From Candidatus Cloacimonadota bacterium (lineage in GTDB: Bacteria > Cloacimonadota > Cloacimonadia > Cloacimonadales > TCS61): a stretch of DNA of 47,806 nucleotides. The stretch is taken from NCBI GenBank assembly GCA_030621085.1, contig JAUXIJ010000016.1:1-47806 (forward strand), written 5' to 3'. The notes under the pieces are model-generated. The model searched no databases. It was given only the letters and a program-made list of their open reading frames with translations, and was not told the origin of the DNA. Each line of letters begins with the position of its first letter. The first letter of the stretch is position 1. Positions 7,257-16,001 of this stretch are shown here, piece by piece. The translations under genes and the position numbers were made by a program.

Positions 7257-8154
7257 AATTCACCAAATCAGAGGCATCTCTACCGATAGCTTTTAAGGTC
7301 TGACGTACTACATCGTAATCAGCATCGGTTGAACGCACAAAATTGTCTATGTCCAATAATTTCACTAAAGTTTCATGACCTTGATTAGTATTGGCATATT
7401 CCAATAATGCATCCACAATTTTTTCTTTCATATCTTTTGGAAAATCTTTGCGAAATGTAACCGTATCATTGGGGATCCAATCTGTAAAACCAACTATTTT
7501 GATCTTTTCCATTACATCAGGATAAGTTTCTATCACAGCCCGACGCGCATCACGAGGACCGTCTTCACCTTCAGGAGCCCAGAAAGTACAGCCTACATCT
7601 GCTTTGCCATCATATACAGCTAAAATGGATTGAGGATGACCTCCGGCAAAGAAATATTTTTCCGGCTTAATACCTTTTCTGGCAAGCAAGGCAGATGGAT
7701 ACATAAAACCAGAAGTAGAAGCAGCATCCGTATAAGCAATAATTTTCCCATCAATATCTTCTAAACTGTTAATTCCACTATTTGTTTGAGCTATAAACTG
7801 TCCCTTATATTTATCCAACCCTTTACGAACCGCTGTTAAAGCTACTTCAGCTCCGAATTTCTGATTTGCCAGAACGTATGCGAAAGTTGCCAGCCAGGCA
7901 ATATCGGTTTCTTCGGTTCCCATCGCTTCGATCACAGAAGCATAGCTGGTGGGAACTGCAACTTTGAAACGATATCCTGTTTTTTGAGTAATATAATCGG
8001 CTACTTCTTTGCCGCTGGTAACGATCTTTCCCGCTTCCATAGAAGGAACGAAATACATCTTGATCGGGTTCTTTTTTGTTCCCAGCTCTGCTTGCGGTGC
8101 ACAACTGAAAGTTAGTAAAACAATAAAAAATAATAATAGCTTGATAAATTTCAT
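7255..8154 (-). CDS. phnD: Phosphonate/phosphite-type ABC transporter binding lipoprotein, copy 2
   Basis: A 299-residue binding protein when started at the ATG at 8154, which has AAGGAGA six bases upstream; a TTG at 8160 is the alternative. The signal ends in lipobox LTFSC (Cys18). Core motifs are the same as in copy 1: GTKKNPIKMYFVPS, YASVIEAMGTEETDIAWLAT, YTDAASTSGFMYPSALL. It is the first transporter gene after the HAD gene, 12 bases away, so all probably share one transcript. Differences from copy 1 fall mostly in surface helices, so the ligand pocket looks conserved. Confidence 0.9.
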   Translation of the reverse strand: MKFIKLLLFFIVLLTFSCAPQAELGTKKNPIKMYFVPSMEAGKIVTSGKEVADYITQKTGYRFKVAVPTSYASVIEAMGTEETDIAWLATFAYVLANQKFGAEVALTAVRKGLDKYKGQFIAQTNSGINSLEDIDGKIIAYTDAASTSGFMYPSALLARKGIKPEKYFFAGGHPQSILAVYDGKADVGCTFWAPEGEDGPRDARRAVIETYPDVMEKIKIVGFTDWIPNDTVTFRKDFPKDMKEKIVDALLEYANTNQGHETLVKLLDIDNFVRSTDADYDVVRQTLKAIGRDASDLVN

Positions 8155-8166
8155 CTTCAATCTCCT

Positions 8167-8847
8167 TTATTTTACAATTTTCTTCAATTCATTTAAATCA
8201 TTTATCTCAAAAGTAGGAATTATGCTACTTTCATTAATACGTTTTTCAGGATTGAACCAGCAGGTGTCAATACCAAAATCATTCCCGCCTTTAATATCAG
8301 ATGAAAGATTGTCTCCAATTATGATCGCTGAATCTTTGTAAGGTAATTCCTCAAAAATATGTTGGAAATATTCTTTATTCGGTTTGGGAAAACCGATCTC
8401 TTCCGAAATGAAAATATAATGGAAATATTGTATCAATCGGGAAGCTGCAAATCTGGGATTCTGAACATTGGCTAATCCATTGGTAGCCAGAGCAAGTTCA
8501 CATTTCCCATAAAAATATTTAACGATCTCTTCTGCCCCATCCAGCAGATGAGTTCCCTGGGAAAGATATTTTAAATATACCGGGCTTATCTTCTCAGGAT
8601 CGAGTGATAATTTTTCCTGTTTAAAAAATCTGCGGAACCTTTCTAATCGCAATTTTGTGGAAGTGATCTTCTTTTCTTCAAATTCTTTCCAGATCGCCAA
8701 GTTAATTTTTTCATATTTTTTGTGCCGATGAAATAGATTTTCATGAATCCCAAACTGTCGGAGCGTCTTTTCGAATGCTTCTCTCTCTGCCCTGGTAAAA
8801 TCGTAAAGTGTGCCGTCTGCATCGAACAATACCAGTTTATATTTCAT
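8167..8847 (-). CDS. HAD-superfamily hydrolase, YjjG/YfnB-like nucleotidase type
   Basis: A 226-residue subfamily I HAD hydrolase. Motif I is FDADGTLYDF, motif II Thr in LATNGL, motif III Lys in GFPKPNKEYF, motif IV IIGDNLSSDIKGG. The Asp-Ala-Asp motif I and overall pattern resemble YjjG/YfnB, 5'-nucleotidases acting on non-canonical pyrimidine nucleotides. The start at 8847 is chosen for its AGGAAGG ribosome site; an in-frame ATG at 8871 has none. It heads the minus-strand transporter operon. A link to organophosphate or phosphonate use is inference from position only. Confidence 0.85.
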   Translation of the reverse strand: MKYKLVLFDADGTLYDFTRAEREAFEKTLRQFGIHENLFHRHKKYEKINLAIWKEFEEKKITSTKLRLERFRRFFKQEKLSLDPEKISPVYLKYLSQGTHLLDGAEEIVKYFYGKCELALATNGLANVQNPRFAASRLIQYFHYIFISEEIGFPKPNKEYFQHIFEELPYKDSAIIIGDNLSSDIKGGNDFGIDTCWFNPEKRINESSIIPTFEINDLNELKKIVK

Positions 8848-8891
8848 TATCCTTCCTGCTATTTTTTTCATTGTTGATACAGATTTTTGGG

Positions 8892-8922
8892 ATTTAAAGT
8901 CAATTTAAAATTATTTATTATA
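8892..8922 (-). promoter_or_regulatory. Possible promoter region of the HAD-phn operon
   Basis: On the minus strand a TATAAT (8917-8922) preceded by GA lies about 70 bases before the operon's first start codon. Downstream of it are two TTAAAT hexamers (8903-8908 and 8892-8897) with an 11-bp period, the spacing of a Pho box, but on the wrong side of this -10 for activation. No good -35 is seen. Weak evidence. Confidence 0.25.
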
Positions 8923-9008
8923 TCAAAACTAATGAGAACTATTCATAATAAAAAAAGAGAGAATAGAAATTAATAGACAAATTGCAAGAATTTCCAAATT
9001 TATGATAC

Positions 9009-9362
9009 ATGCTTGGACAAATTGTTATTATGATCACTATTATTCCGTTACGGGCTGTAGTTCTATGGATACTAAGCGGTCTTGGAGCGGAGCAATATAG
9101 CTATATCAAAGCTCTTATAGCTACAGTAATTATCTTTATAACGTTTTTCTTGCTGGGACTTTTGAATTTTCATGGATTTCATGCTTCTATCCTGAATATC
9201 TTTTTAAAAGGGTGGATTTTTCAGATTATTTTCTCATTTCTGGTTTTAAAATTGATCTATAAATTTGATTGGCGATCATTGATCATACTCTGGTTCATCT
9301 GGTTTGTTATTCAGATACCTATCAATATTTTGCAAAGCAAACTGTATAAGGTTTTATTTTAA
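9009..9362 (+). CDS. Small membrane protein of unknown function
   Basis: 117 residues, almost entirely hydrophobic, with about four membrane segments (IVIMITIIPLRAVVLWIL; ALIATVIIFITFFLLGLL; IFQIIFSFLVLKLIY; LIILWFIWFVIQIPINIL). No family is recognised. It is transcribed away from the phn operon and is followed after 15 bases by another unrecognised membrane protein, so the two may form an operon. No clear ribosome site precedes the ATG, so an alternative start is possible. Confidence 0.65.
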   Translation: MLGQIVIMITIIPLRAVVLWILSGLGAEQYSYIKALIATVIIFITFFLLGLLNFHGFHASILNIFLKGWIFQIIFSFLVLKLIYKFDWRSLIILWFIWFVIQIPINILQSKLYKVLF

Positions 9363-9377
9363 GAGAAACGAGGAACA

Positions 9378-10319
9378 ATGAATATTAATTTTACTCCATA
9401 TTTAATTCTGCTTCTTTTTATTGGGTATTATATTTTTCGGATTCAACACTCGCTGAGTTTTGATAAAAGAAAGAAAAAGAACTCATACATTCTTCTAGCT
9501 TTTATATTCATCTCCAATTTGATAACTTCTATTATTAATTTGAAATTAAAAAATGTAAATCTTAATTTATATCTGAATTTACTAATCCTCATGGGATTTT
9601 CTATCTGGCTCTTAAAAAAGAAAAATGCAGAAAAAATGATAACCTTTAAAGACGCTATACATCCTTTTAGGCGTGACATAGATTATTTCCCGTTCATATT
9701 TACTTCTCGATTCATCCAAGTTTCTGCTGGAATTGGTGCTTCATTTTTGATGATCGTGTTTTTATTCATTTTAAATCGGGATATGAAATTCATTGATATT
9801 GAGTTTTCAAAATCAGAAGTAAAAACCATGTATACGATGAAAATTGAGCAATTTGAAAAAATATCGGCAATTACACTACAGAAAACAGAAACTATTTTTA
9901 AAATAGCGAAAAGAAGGTTGAGAAAATATGCAAAAGAATATTCAATTCAATTCGATAATAATGAAACAATAATTCCCTATCTGGACTCATTATACACTGA
10001 GATCACATTAATAAAACTAAAAGATTTTTGCACTGCAAATAAAGTAAATATGAAGATGTATGAACAACAATATAGAGCCATGAACACCGATAGTATAGCT
10101 TTTGATAATGCACCAGTTGCAGATGTATGGAATAAACTATATAATGTAAAAAAAAGTATAGGAAACACTAATCCCATACAGGGAAATAATATACTTGAGC
10201 AAAATGTAAGCCTTTCTTATAAAAGTACTACTTATTGTTGGAATAACTTTAACAACATGAAAAAAATTGAAGATCTACATTATTTCAAGAAAATCATTGA
10301 AATATTTCGAAACCAGTAA
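9378..10319 (+). CDS. Membrane protein of unknown function
   Basis: 313 residues with a GAGGA ribosome site ahead of the ATG. The N-terminal half has four membrane segments (LILLLFIGYYIF; ILLAFIFISNLI; LNLLILMGFSIWLL; SAGIGASFLMIVFLFILN). The C-terminal half (about residues 140-313) is hydrophilic and helical, rich in Lys and Glu. It is very AT-rich. No family recognised; location in the inner membrane with a soluble tail is the most that can be said. Confidence 0.7.
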   Translation: MNINFTPYLILLLFIGYYIFRIQHSLSFDKRKKKNSYILLAFIFISNLITSIINLKLKNVNLNLYLNLLILMGFSIWLLKKKNAEKMITFKDAIHPFRRDIDYFPFIFTSRFIQVSAGIGASFLMIVFLFILNRDMKFIDIEFSKSEVKTMYTMKIEQFEKISAITLQKTETIFKIAKRRLRKYAKEYSIQFDNNETIIPYLDSLYTEITLIKLKDFCTANKVNMKMYEQQYRAMNTDSIAFDNAPVADVWNKLYNVKKSIGNTNPIQGNNILEQNVSLSYKSTTYCWNNFNNMKKIEDLHYFKKIIEIFRNQ

Positions 10320-10356
10320 ATAAATTAAATTCTAAAAATATTAGTAAAATAGCAAT

Positions 10357-12249
10357 CTAATCAATCAATTTATCTTCCAGTTCTTTTATCTGCTGTTTCA
10401 GATTTTCTATGCGTTTTTCCTTTTCCTGAAGTGTTTCATTGAATTTATTTTTTACGATATTATCGTAAGCAAGGATGAATTTAAGAGAAAGCTTGATCTT
10501 ATTTGCCAGTTTTGTAAGTGCTTCTTCATCTTTTTTACTGTAGGTTGTCCCGTCGTTTTTCTTGCCCAGCGCCAGGAACCATTTATGTTCCAGATCATGA
10601 ATGACAGGAATGATCAGTGCAAAGCTGGCGATTTCCTGCTGGTTTTCGTTTAATGGTCCATAATTTCGGATCATTTTGTTTTCGAGCAAATAAAGATGGA
10701 TATCTTCTACTTTGGAATTTTCTTCTATATCACTTCCTCTTATTTCGTTGTATTTATAACTTTTCATTTCCTTATCGTAAGAAACCAGAGCAACTTTAGT
10801 TATGGGAAGTCTCTGAATTAAATTCTCACAGATATATTCTTCAAATCCTTCGATAACACTTTCTCCAGTCAAAGCATCTGTAAAGGTTTCTGTTTTTTCT
10901 AAAAAATCCAGATCAGATGTATTCAGTTTGGTATCTACAAATTTCTCCACACGATTTCTTACCGGATTAAAAAAGGCAAGAAGTCCGATAGTAGCAGGAA
11001 TTCCGGCAATGAACTCCGAACCTACGAATCTTCCAAAGAGCGATTGTAAAAGCTCTCCCAGCGAATAATCTACAAATCCGAAAAAAGTTACAAAAACTAC
11101 ACCTATTATTGTATATATCATAGTACTTCTAATTTTTACATCGAGTGCTGTACCGGTGAGCAGTCCCCAGGTAAAAGAACCAAAGAACCATAGAATACCT
11201 ATGAAAAAACCGAGAAGTGAAATTAACAATAAAACTACTATTACACCTGTTCGAATATTATGAATTCCAAACTGTACTGAACCGTTTACATCAAAATAGA
11301 ATTTCAATATAGCTGCCAAAAGGATTATAGCGATAATAGACACAAGAGAAATGAAAATACCCCTGAACGCATTGAGCAATCTTTTCATGGTTATCGAGCC
11401 GGTTTTCTTATATGCTTTCCATAGAATTATGAATCCGATGAATATCCAAACAATCGACCAAACATATAGTAAAACTCCCAAATTAGTTGTAATTCTTAAA
11501 CCTAAAGGGTAGGTAATAAAAATTAATAAAACTGTCAGCAGATAGATTTTTATTACTTTTTTTTCCGGATTCACTTTCTGCACTATAAAATGATAGAATA
11601 ATACACCCAGAAATCCTGAAGAAATATTCGTGACAAATAGGGATATATCAAAACCCGGTAGTTTATCCGGACTGGATAGAAGCAATAGAAATAAAACGAT
11701 TAGAATGTTCTCTTTTGACTGGCTGTATTTTAATAAAAGAAAGGAATTAAAAAAGATAAATAACAGAAAAAGTGCATTGAATCCGATGTTGATCAGTTCT
11801 GAATATCTTTTATAGGGAATGGTTTGAATTGTTATCGTCTGAGTGGAAATGCTGTCTGCATAGGTTATTTCAACTTCTTTTTTGTTTCCTATTACTTCGT
11901 GAACTTCTTCATTCATATCATCGATTTCGAGAATTGCAGGTGATTCATCCTGATCTGTAAATCTGAAATTTATACTTCTTCTCTGACTAACAGTATCTTC
12001 AGAAGTTCTTTGTTCAGTTATTTGCACTGCCAATGTATCTATTGCTGTTATCACTTTATTATGAAAAATATCTACAAGTGTGGAATCTTTAAAATTTACA
12101 GCTTTTCCATTCTCAATATCGAAAGGTAAGCTTCTTATAAAAACATTGTTTTTAATAGTAAATCCCCAGTTGATAAGATTCAGGAATAGAAATGTAAAAA
12201 ATAGTACCCAGCCTGTCTTTAATAGAATTTTATGTAAATTGTCCGTCAT
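10357..12249 (-). CDS. Multi-spanning membrane sensor-like protein with C-terminal GAF-like domain
   Basis: 630 residues when started at the ATG at 12249, which follows a GGGGGAG ribosome site. Order: one membrane segment near the N-terminus, a soluble region of about 130 residues probably outside the membrane, then about nine membrane segments, then a cytoplasmic region from FFNPVRNRVEKFVDTKL onward with a GAF-like pattern (ITKVALVSYDKE ... FALIIPVIHD ... LALGKKNDG) and a final coiled coil (EKEKRIENLKQQIKELED). The layout is that of a sensor kinase or phosphatase input half, but no kinase, cyclase or PP2C domain follows. It is divergent from ispG, sharing the 72-base gap. Function unknown. 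Confidence 0.75.
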   Translation of the reverse strand: MTDNLHKILLKTGWVLFFTFLFLNLINWGFTIKNNVFIRSLPFDIENGKAVNFKDSTLVDIFHNKVITAIDTLAVQITEQRTSEDTVSQRRSINFRFTDQDESPAILEIDDMNEEVHEVIGNKKEVEITYADSISTQTITIQTIPYKRYSELINIGFNALFLLFIFFNSFLLLKYSQSKENILIVLFLLLLSSPDKLPGFDISLFVTNISSGFLGVLFYHFIVQKVNPEKKVIKIYLLTVLLIFITYPLGLRITTNLGVLLYVWSIVWIFIGFIILWKAYKKTGSITMKRLLNAFRGIFISLVSIIAIILLAAILKFYFDVNGSVQFGIHNIRTGVIVVLLLISLLGFFIGILWFFGSFTWGLLTGTALDVKIRSTMIYTIIGVVFVTFFGFVDYSLGELLQSLFGRFVGSEFIAGIPATIGLLAFFNPVRNRVEKFVDTKLNTSDLDFLEKTETFTDALTGESVIEGFEEYICENLIQRLPITKVALVSYDKEMKSYKYNEIRGSDIEENSKVEDIHLYLLENKMIRNYGPLNENQQEIASFALIIPVIHDLEHKWFLALGKKNDGTTYSKKDEEALTKLANKIKLSLKFILAYDNIVKNKFNETLQEKEKRIENLKQQIKELEDKLID

Positions 12250-12321
12250 CCACTCCCCCTTTGGCAAAATAGTTCTTGACCAAATAAATGTCAAACCATT
12301 AAGAAAAATTCGAGGTTAAAT

Positions 12322-13380
12322 ATGATCGAAAGAAGAAATACAAAGATTATAAAAGTTGGAAATGTTTTCATTGGCGGAGATCACCCTATTCCGATCCAAT
12401 CGATGACAAATACTAAAACAATTGATACAAAAAGCACTATTGAACAGATAAAAGAACTTATAGTCGCAGGATGTCAGATTGTCCGTGTTGCTGTTCCTGA
12501 TATGGAATCGGCAAAAGCGATAAAGTATATTAAAAATACTATTTCAATTCCCCTTATTGCAGATATACACTTCGACTATAAATTAGCTCTTGAATCACTG
12601 AAATCCGGAGTGGACGGGCTTCGTTTGAACCCGGGGAATATCGGCAGTGAACAAAATGTATTAAAGGTTGTGGATGCAGCGCGCGTAAGAAAAATTCCCA
12701 TCAGGATCGGTGTGAACAGCGGCTCGCTTTCCAAAGAAAAGCTGAAGAAATATGGTGTAACAGCAAAAGGAATTGTAGAAAGTGCCTTAGAACATGTAGC
12801 TATTTTGGAAAAAGCAAATTACCATGAAATGAAGATTTCGGTAAAAGCTTCTTCTGTACCGTTAACGTTAGAATCTTACAGACTCTTAAGTAAAAAAGTT
12901 GATTACCCACTTCATCTTGGCATCACGGAAGCAGGAACGGAATTTACCGGTACAATTAAATCATCAATTGGTATCGGCACACTGTTGGCAGAAGGTATCG
13001 GTGATACAATTCGCGTTTCACTTACAGCCGATCCGGTAAAAGAAGTACTTGTTGCTAAGGAGATACTCAAATCCTTGGGTTTGCGAAAAGGATTAGAAAT
13101 AATTTCCTGCCCAACCTGCGGCAGAACAGAGATCAATATTATTTCACTTACCAAAAAAGTGGAAAAGGAACTGCGACCATTTTCCGAATTGGATTTATCA
13201 GTTGCCGTGATGGGCTGCATTGTAAATGGTCCAGGGGAAGCCCGGGAAGCAGATTACGGTATCGCCGGCGGAGAACAGGAAGGATTACTTTTCAAAAAAG
13301 GAAAGATCATCAAAAAAGTGCCAGAGAAAGACCTTTTAAATGAGTTCATAGCAATTATCAAAGCTGATGTTCAAAAATAA
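12322..13380 (+). CDS. ispG: 4-hydroxy-3-methylbut-2-en-1-yl diphosphate synthase
   Basis: 352 residues; the penultimate enzyme of the non-mevalonate isoprenoid pathway, converting the cyclic diphosphate MEcPP to HMBPP with a [4Fe-4S] cluster. The cluster ligands are visible: Cys263 and Cys266 in SCPTCGR, Cys299 and Glu306 in GCIVNGPGEA. The N-terminal TIM-barrel begins RRNTKIIKVGNVFIGGDHPI and includes PIQSMTNT. The compact length is the bacterial form without the insert domain seen in plants and some Bacteroidota. The downstream Omp85 gene starts inside its last 14 bases, so the two are coupled. Confidence 0.96.
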   Translation: MIERRNTKIIKVGNVFIGGDHPIPIQSMTNTKTIDTKSTIEQIKELIVAGCQIVRVAVPDMESAKAIKYIKNTISIPLIADIHFDYKLALESLKSGVDGLRLNPGNIGSEQNVLKVVDAARVRKIPIRIGVNSGSLSKEKLKKYGVTAKGIVESALEHVAILEKANYHEMKISVKASSVPLTLESYRLLSKKVDYPLHLGITEAGTEFTGTIKSSIGIGTLLAEGIGDTIRVSLTADPVKEVLVAKEILKSLGLRKGLEIISCPTCGRTEINIISLTKKVEKELRPFSELDLSVAVMGCIVNGPGEAREADYGIAGGEQEGLLFKKGKIIKKVPEKDLLNEFIAIIKADVQK

Positions 13381-15037
13381 ATTAATCATACTTTTTTTTC
13401 TGCTGTTTATTCACAATATCTGTTCTGCAGAATTAACTGTAGGAGAGGTTTTTTTTGAAGGAAATAGCTTTTTTTCCGATAAAGAATTACAAAGCACTAT
13501 CCAGTCTGGTACCGGTGCCATCTTCGATCAGAAACTGCTTAATGAAGATGTAAAAACCATTGCAAATACGTATCATGCCAAAGGGTACGAAAATGTAAAA
13601 ATTCACAATCCACAGATAATTACCAAAGGCACCGAAGAGATCGATATTATTTTCAGGATAGAAGAACTGGAAAAATTGAAGATCAATAAACTCATCCTGA
13701 ATGGTAACCGATATATCTCTGAAAAAAAAATATTCGATACGATCGATCTTAAAAATCTATATCTTTCCAATCTGAATCCGGTTATCGAAGACATCGCTGA
13801 AATGTACACTTCGAATAGTTTTCTTTTTGCCAGTGTTTCAGTTGACAGCCTTTTGAAAACAGATTCCTCGATAGATGCATTCCTGAAGATACACGAAGGT
13901 AACTATTGTGAATTTAGTGATTATAAATTTCGTGGAAATAAAGTAACCACGAACAAAACGCTTCTGAAAATTTCTCAATTAGAAGATATTGAAAAGATCA
14001 CTCCACTCATCCTGGATCAATCCTCTGAGATCATTGAAAAGAAAAAATTTATTAAAAGCTGTGAGATCGTTCCACTTAACCATCAGCAATTACTCATCGA
14101 GGTGGAAGAAGACAGGATGAGCCTGATATCGGGCATTGCAGGATACGATAATTCAAAATCCGGCAGCAACAAGCTGACTGGTTACATTAACCTGGAATTC
14201 TTAAATCTATACGGTACAGACCGTTCGCTTTCCTTATTCTGGCAAAGGATTTCCGCAGACAGGAATTCTATCGAACTAAATTATCACGAATCCGGGCTTT
14301 ACCGATTTCCTGCCAGTGGAGATTTCCTTATTTTCCGCGAAGAAATTGATTCCACATTTATCAGGACTAAATTCGATGCTGAAGTTTATTATTATGATCT
14401 ATTTAATAGATATGGCATTTACATGGGAATGGAAGACATCTTTCCCGGCAGCAGACGACCCAAGATAATAGAAAAAACCTCATTTAAAAAAGCAGGTGTT
14501 TTCTGGGAAAGAGATTTTACCGATTACTACTTAAATCCATCTTCAGGTTCGATATTCTTCCTGAAATATTATTATATTTTTAATCGTATAGAAAACGATA
14601 ACATTTCCAAACAGGCAGTTGAATTCAGTTTTAATCATTACTTCGGAATTTCCAATAACCTGGTAGTAGCAACAGGCGCAAATGCAAATGTAATAGAAAA
14701 TAAAGCTCTTACCTCCTTTGAAGTATTCGAATTGGGTGGCAGTCGGAACCTGCGTGGATTCAACGAAAATCAGTTCTCCGGTTATAGAATTCTCTGGTTG
14801 AACCTGGAATTGCGTTACTTGTTATCAAGTAATTCCAGAGCTTTTTTATTTTCAGATTACGGTTATGTTCATAATGATGAATACACTTTTGATAAATTAT
14901 TCGGTTTTGGTTTTGGTCTAAGGGTGGAAACCCGTTTGGGGATATTGAGACTCGATTACGGTTTCAGTTATTTTAAGGATGAACTTAGAAATCCACTTGA
15001 CGGAATTATTCACTTTGGATTAGAAACAAAGTTGTGA
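13367..15037 (+). CDS. Omp85/TamA-family outer-membrane assembly protein
   Basis: 556 residues. A signal peptide (KLIILFFLLFIHNICSA) is followed by POTRA-like repeats (VGEVFFEGNSFFSDKELQ; LKINKLILNGNRYISEKKI; FSDYKFRGNKVTTNKTLL) and a C-terminal beta-barrel with the RGF-type motif in GGSRNLRGFNENQFSGYR, the conserved loop of the Omp85 superfamily. At this size, with about three POTRA units, it is closer to TamA than to BamA (which is near 800 residues). It probably inserts outer-membrane proteins or helps translocate lipids; the exact role is not readable. It overlaps ispG by 14 bases. Confidence 0.85.
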   Translation: MFKNKLIILFFLLFIHNICSAELTVGEVFFEGNSFFSDKELQSTIQSGTGAIFDQKLLNEDVKTIANTYHAKGYENVKIHNPQIITKGTEEIDIIFRIEELEKLKINKLILNGNRYISEKKIFDTIDLKNLYLSNLNPVIEDIAEMYTSNSFLFASVSVDSLLKTDSSIDAFLKIHEGNYCEFSDYKFRGNKVTTNKTLLKISQLEDIEKITPLILDQSSEIIEKKKFIKSCEIVPLNHQQLLIEVEEDRMSLISGIAGYDNSKSGSNKLTGYINLEFLNLYGTDRSLSLFWQRISADRNSIELNYHESGLYRFPASGDFLIFREEIDSTFIRTKFDAEVYYYDLFNRYGIYMGMEDIFPGSRRPKIIEKTSFKKAGVFWERDFTDYYLNPSSGSIFFLKYYYIFNRIENDNISKQAVEFSFNHYFGISNNLVVATGANANVIENKALTSFEVFELGGSRNLRGFNENQFSGYRILWLNLELRYLLSSNSRAFLFSDYGYVHNDEYTFDKLFGFGFGLRVETRLGILRLDYGFSYFKDELRNPLDGIIHFGLETKL

Positions 15038-15044
15038 AAGAAGT

Positions 15045-15070
15045 GGTTCCGGGTTCCGGGTTCCGGGTTC
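15045..15070. repeat. GGTTCCG heptamer tandem repeat
   Basis: Three full and one partial copy of the seven-base unit GGTTCCG, eight bases after the stop of the Omp85-family gene. It is G+C-rich against an AT-rich background. Such a tract may vary in copy number by slippage. Confidence 0.75.
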
Positions 15071-15086
15071 AATTAAAAAGTTTTGA

Positions 15087-15121
15087 AACTTGACACAAGT
15101 CGAATGATCTTGTGTTAAGTT
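15087..15121 (+). terminator. Strong hairpin between the Omp85 gene and the NYN gene
   Basis: AACTTGACACAAG paired with CTTGTGTTAAGTT, 13 base pairs with one G-U, and a nine-base loop. No run of T follows directly, so it is a weak candidate for intrinsic termination. It could instead be a 5' leader structure for the next gene, which starts 52 bases later. Confidence 0.5.
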
Positions 15122-15172
15122 GAAGTGTATGTTTTTCAAGTTTGGAATTTGATATTTTAATAAGGAGGTTCA

Positions 15173-15988
15173 ATGGATAAAAATGGAGAATTAAAAGTTG
15201 GTGTTTATGTTGATGTGTCCAACATTGCTCAGAATGGTGGATTTGGAATGCAATATGATGTTCTGCGTGAATTTGCCTGCCGTAATAACGGCGTTGCTAT
15301 CAGGTTAAATGCATACGTAGCTTTTGACGAAGAACGTTCAAAAACACAACCCGAGTATAAGATCAAATCAGAGAATTTTCATTCTATGTTACGCGATTTT
15401 GGTTATAAAGTGATAGTAAAGACAGTTCGGTGGTTCGTTGATGAGCATGGTGTTCGTTATGGGAAATCCAATGCCGATCTGGATATGGCTGTTGATACTT
15501 TGATGCAATCTGAAAGACTGGATTACGTTCTGCTGGTTAGTGGTGATGGTGATTTCATTCAGGTTGTACGCGCACTGCAGAATAAAGGCTGCCGGGTGGA
15601 AGTGATGGCTTTTAAAAATGTATCTCATGAGCTCAAGAACGAAGCAGATGTTTATACTTCCGGCTATCTTGTACCCAGACTTCTTCCCATAGAAATGCAT
15701 GATAACAATAATGAGAAACAGATAGTAAGAGGTATTTGCTATTCATTTTTTCCTGATAAAGGGTTTGGTTTCATGCGCTTTATGAAAGAACTGAGCGGTG
15801 GCTTGTGGATCACCGATTCCCGTAAAAGCGAATCACCCTACGAAACCGCTTTTGTGCACAATACACAATTCCCCGATAAAGTAGATCAGACTAAACTTCC
15901 AAACCGTGAAATGATATTTGAATTTGAATTGAAAGAAGTAAAGGAAAAAGGTCTGCAGGCAGAAAATATAAAACTTCTGGAATTCTGA
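15173..15988 (+). CDS. NYN-domain nuclease fused to a cold-shock-like domain
   Basis: 271 residues, with an ideal AAGGAGGT ribosome site. Residues 1-170 are an NYN (PIN-like, LabA/DUF88) domain: strand KVGVYVDVSNIAQ with the first metal Asp, then KSNADLDMAVDTL and YVLLVSGDGDFIQVV with further acidic residues, then KGCRVEVMAF. Residues about 182-271 match a cold-shock OB fold: RGICYSFFPDKGFGFMRF (RNP1-like), TAFVHNTQF (RNP2-like) and EFELKEVKEKGLQAENIKLL, the usual closing strand. This suggests an RNA-targeted nuclease. It lies 13 bases before the Ppx/GppA gene and probably shares its transcript. Confidence 0.88.
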   Translation: MDKNGELKVGVYVDVSNIAQNGGFGMQYDVLREFACRNNGVAIRLNAYVAFDEERSKTQPEYKIKSENFHSMLRDFGYKVIVKTVRWFVDEHGVRYGKSNADLDMAVDTLMQSERLDYVLLVSGDGDFIQVVRALQNKGCRVEVMAFKNVSHELKNEADVYTSGYLVPRLLPIEMHDNNNEKQIVRGICYSFFPDKGFGFMRFMKELSGGLWITDSRKSESPYETAFVHNTQFPDKVDQTKLPNREMIFEFELKEVKEKGLQAENIKLLEF

Positions 15989-16001
15989 TAAGGATGAATT
16001 T

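Noticed and set aside
7178..7258. N-terminal extension of phnC copy 2
   Set aside because: The extra 27 residues come from the intergenic hairpin; phnC copy 1 and a good ribosome site support the ATG at 7177.
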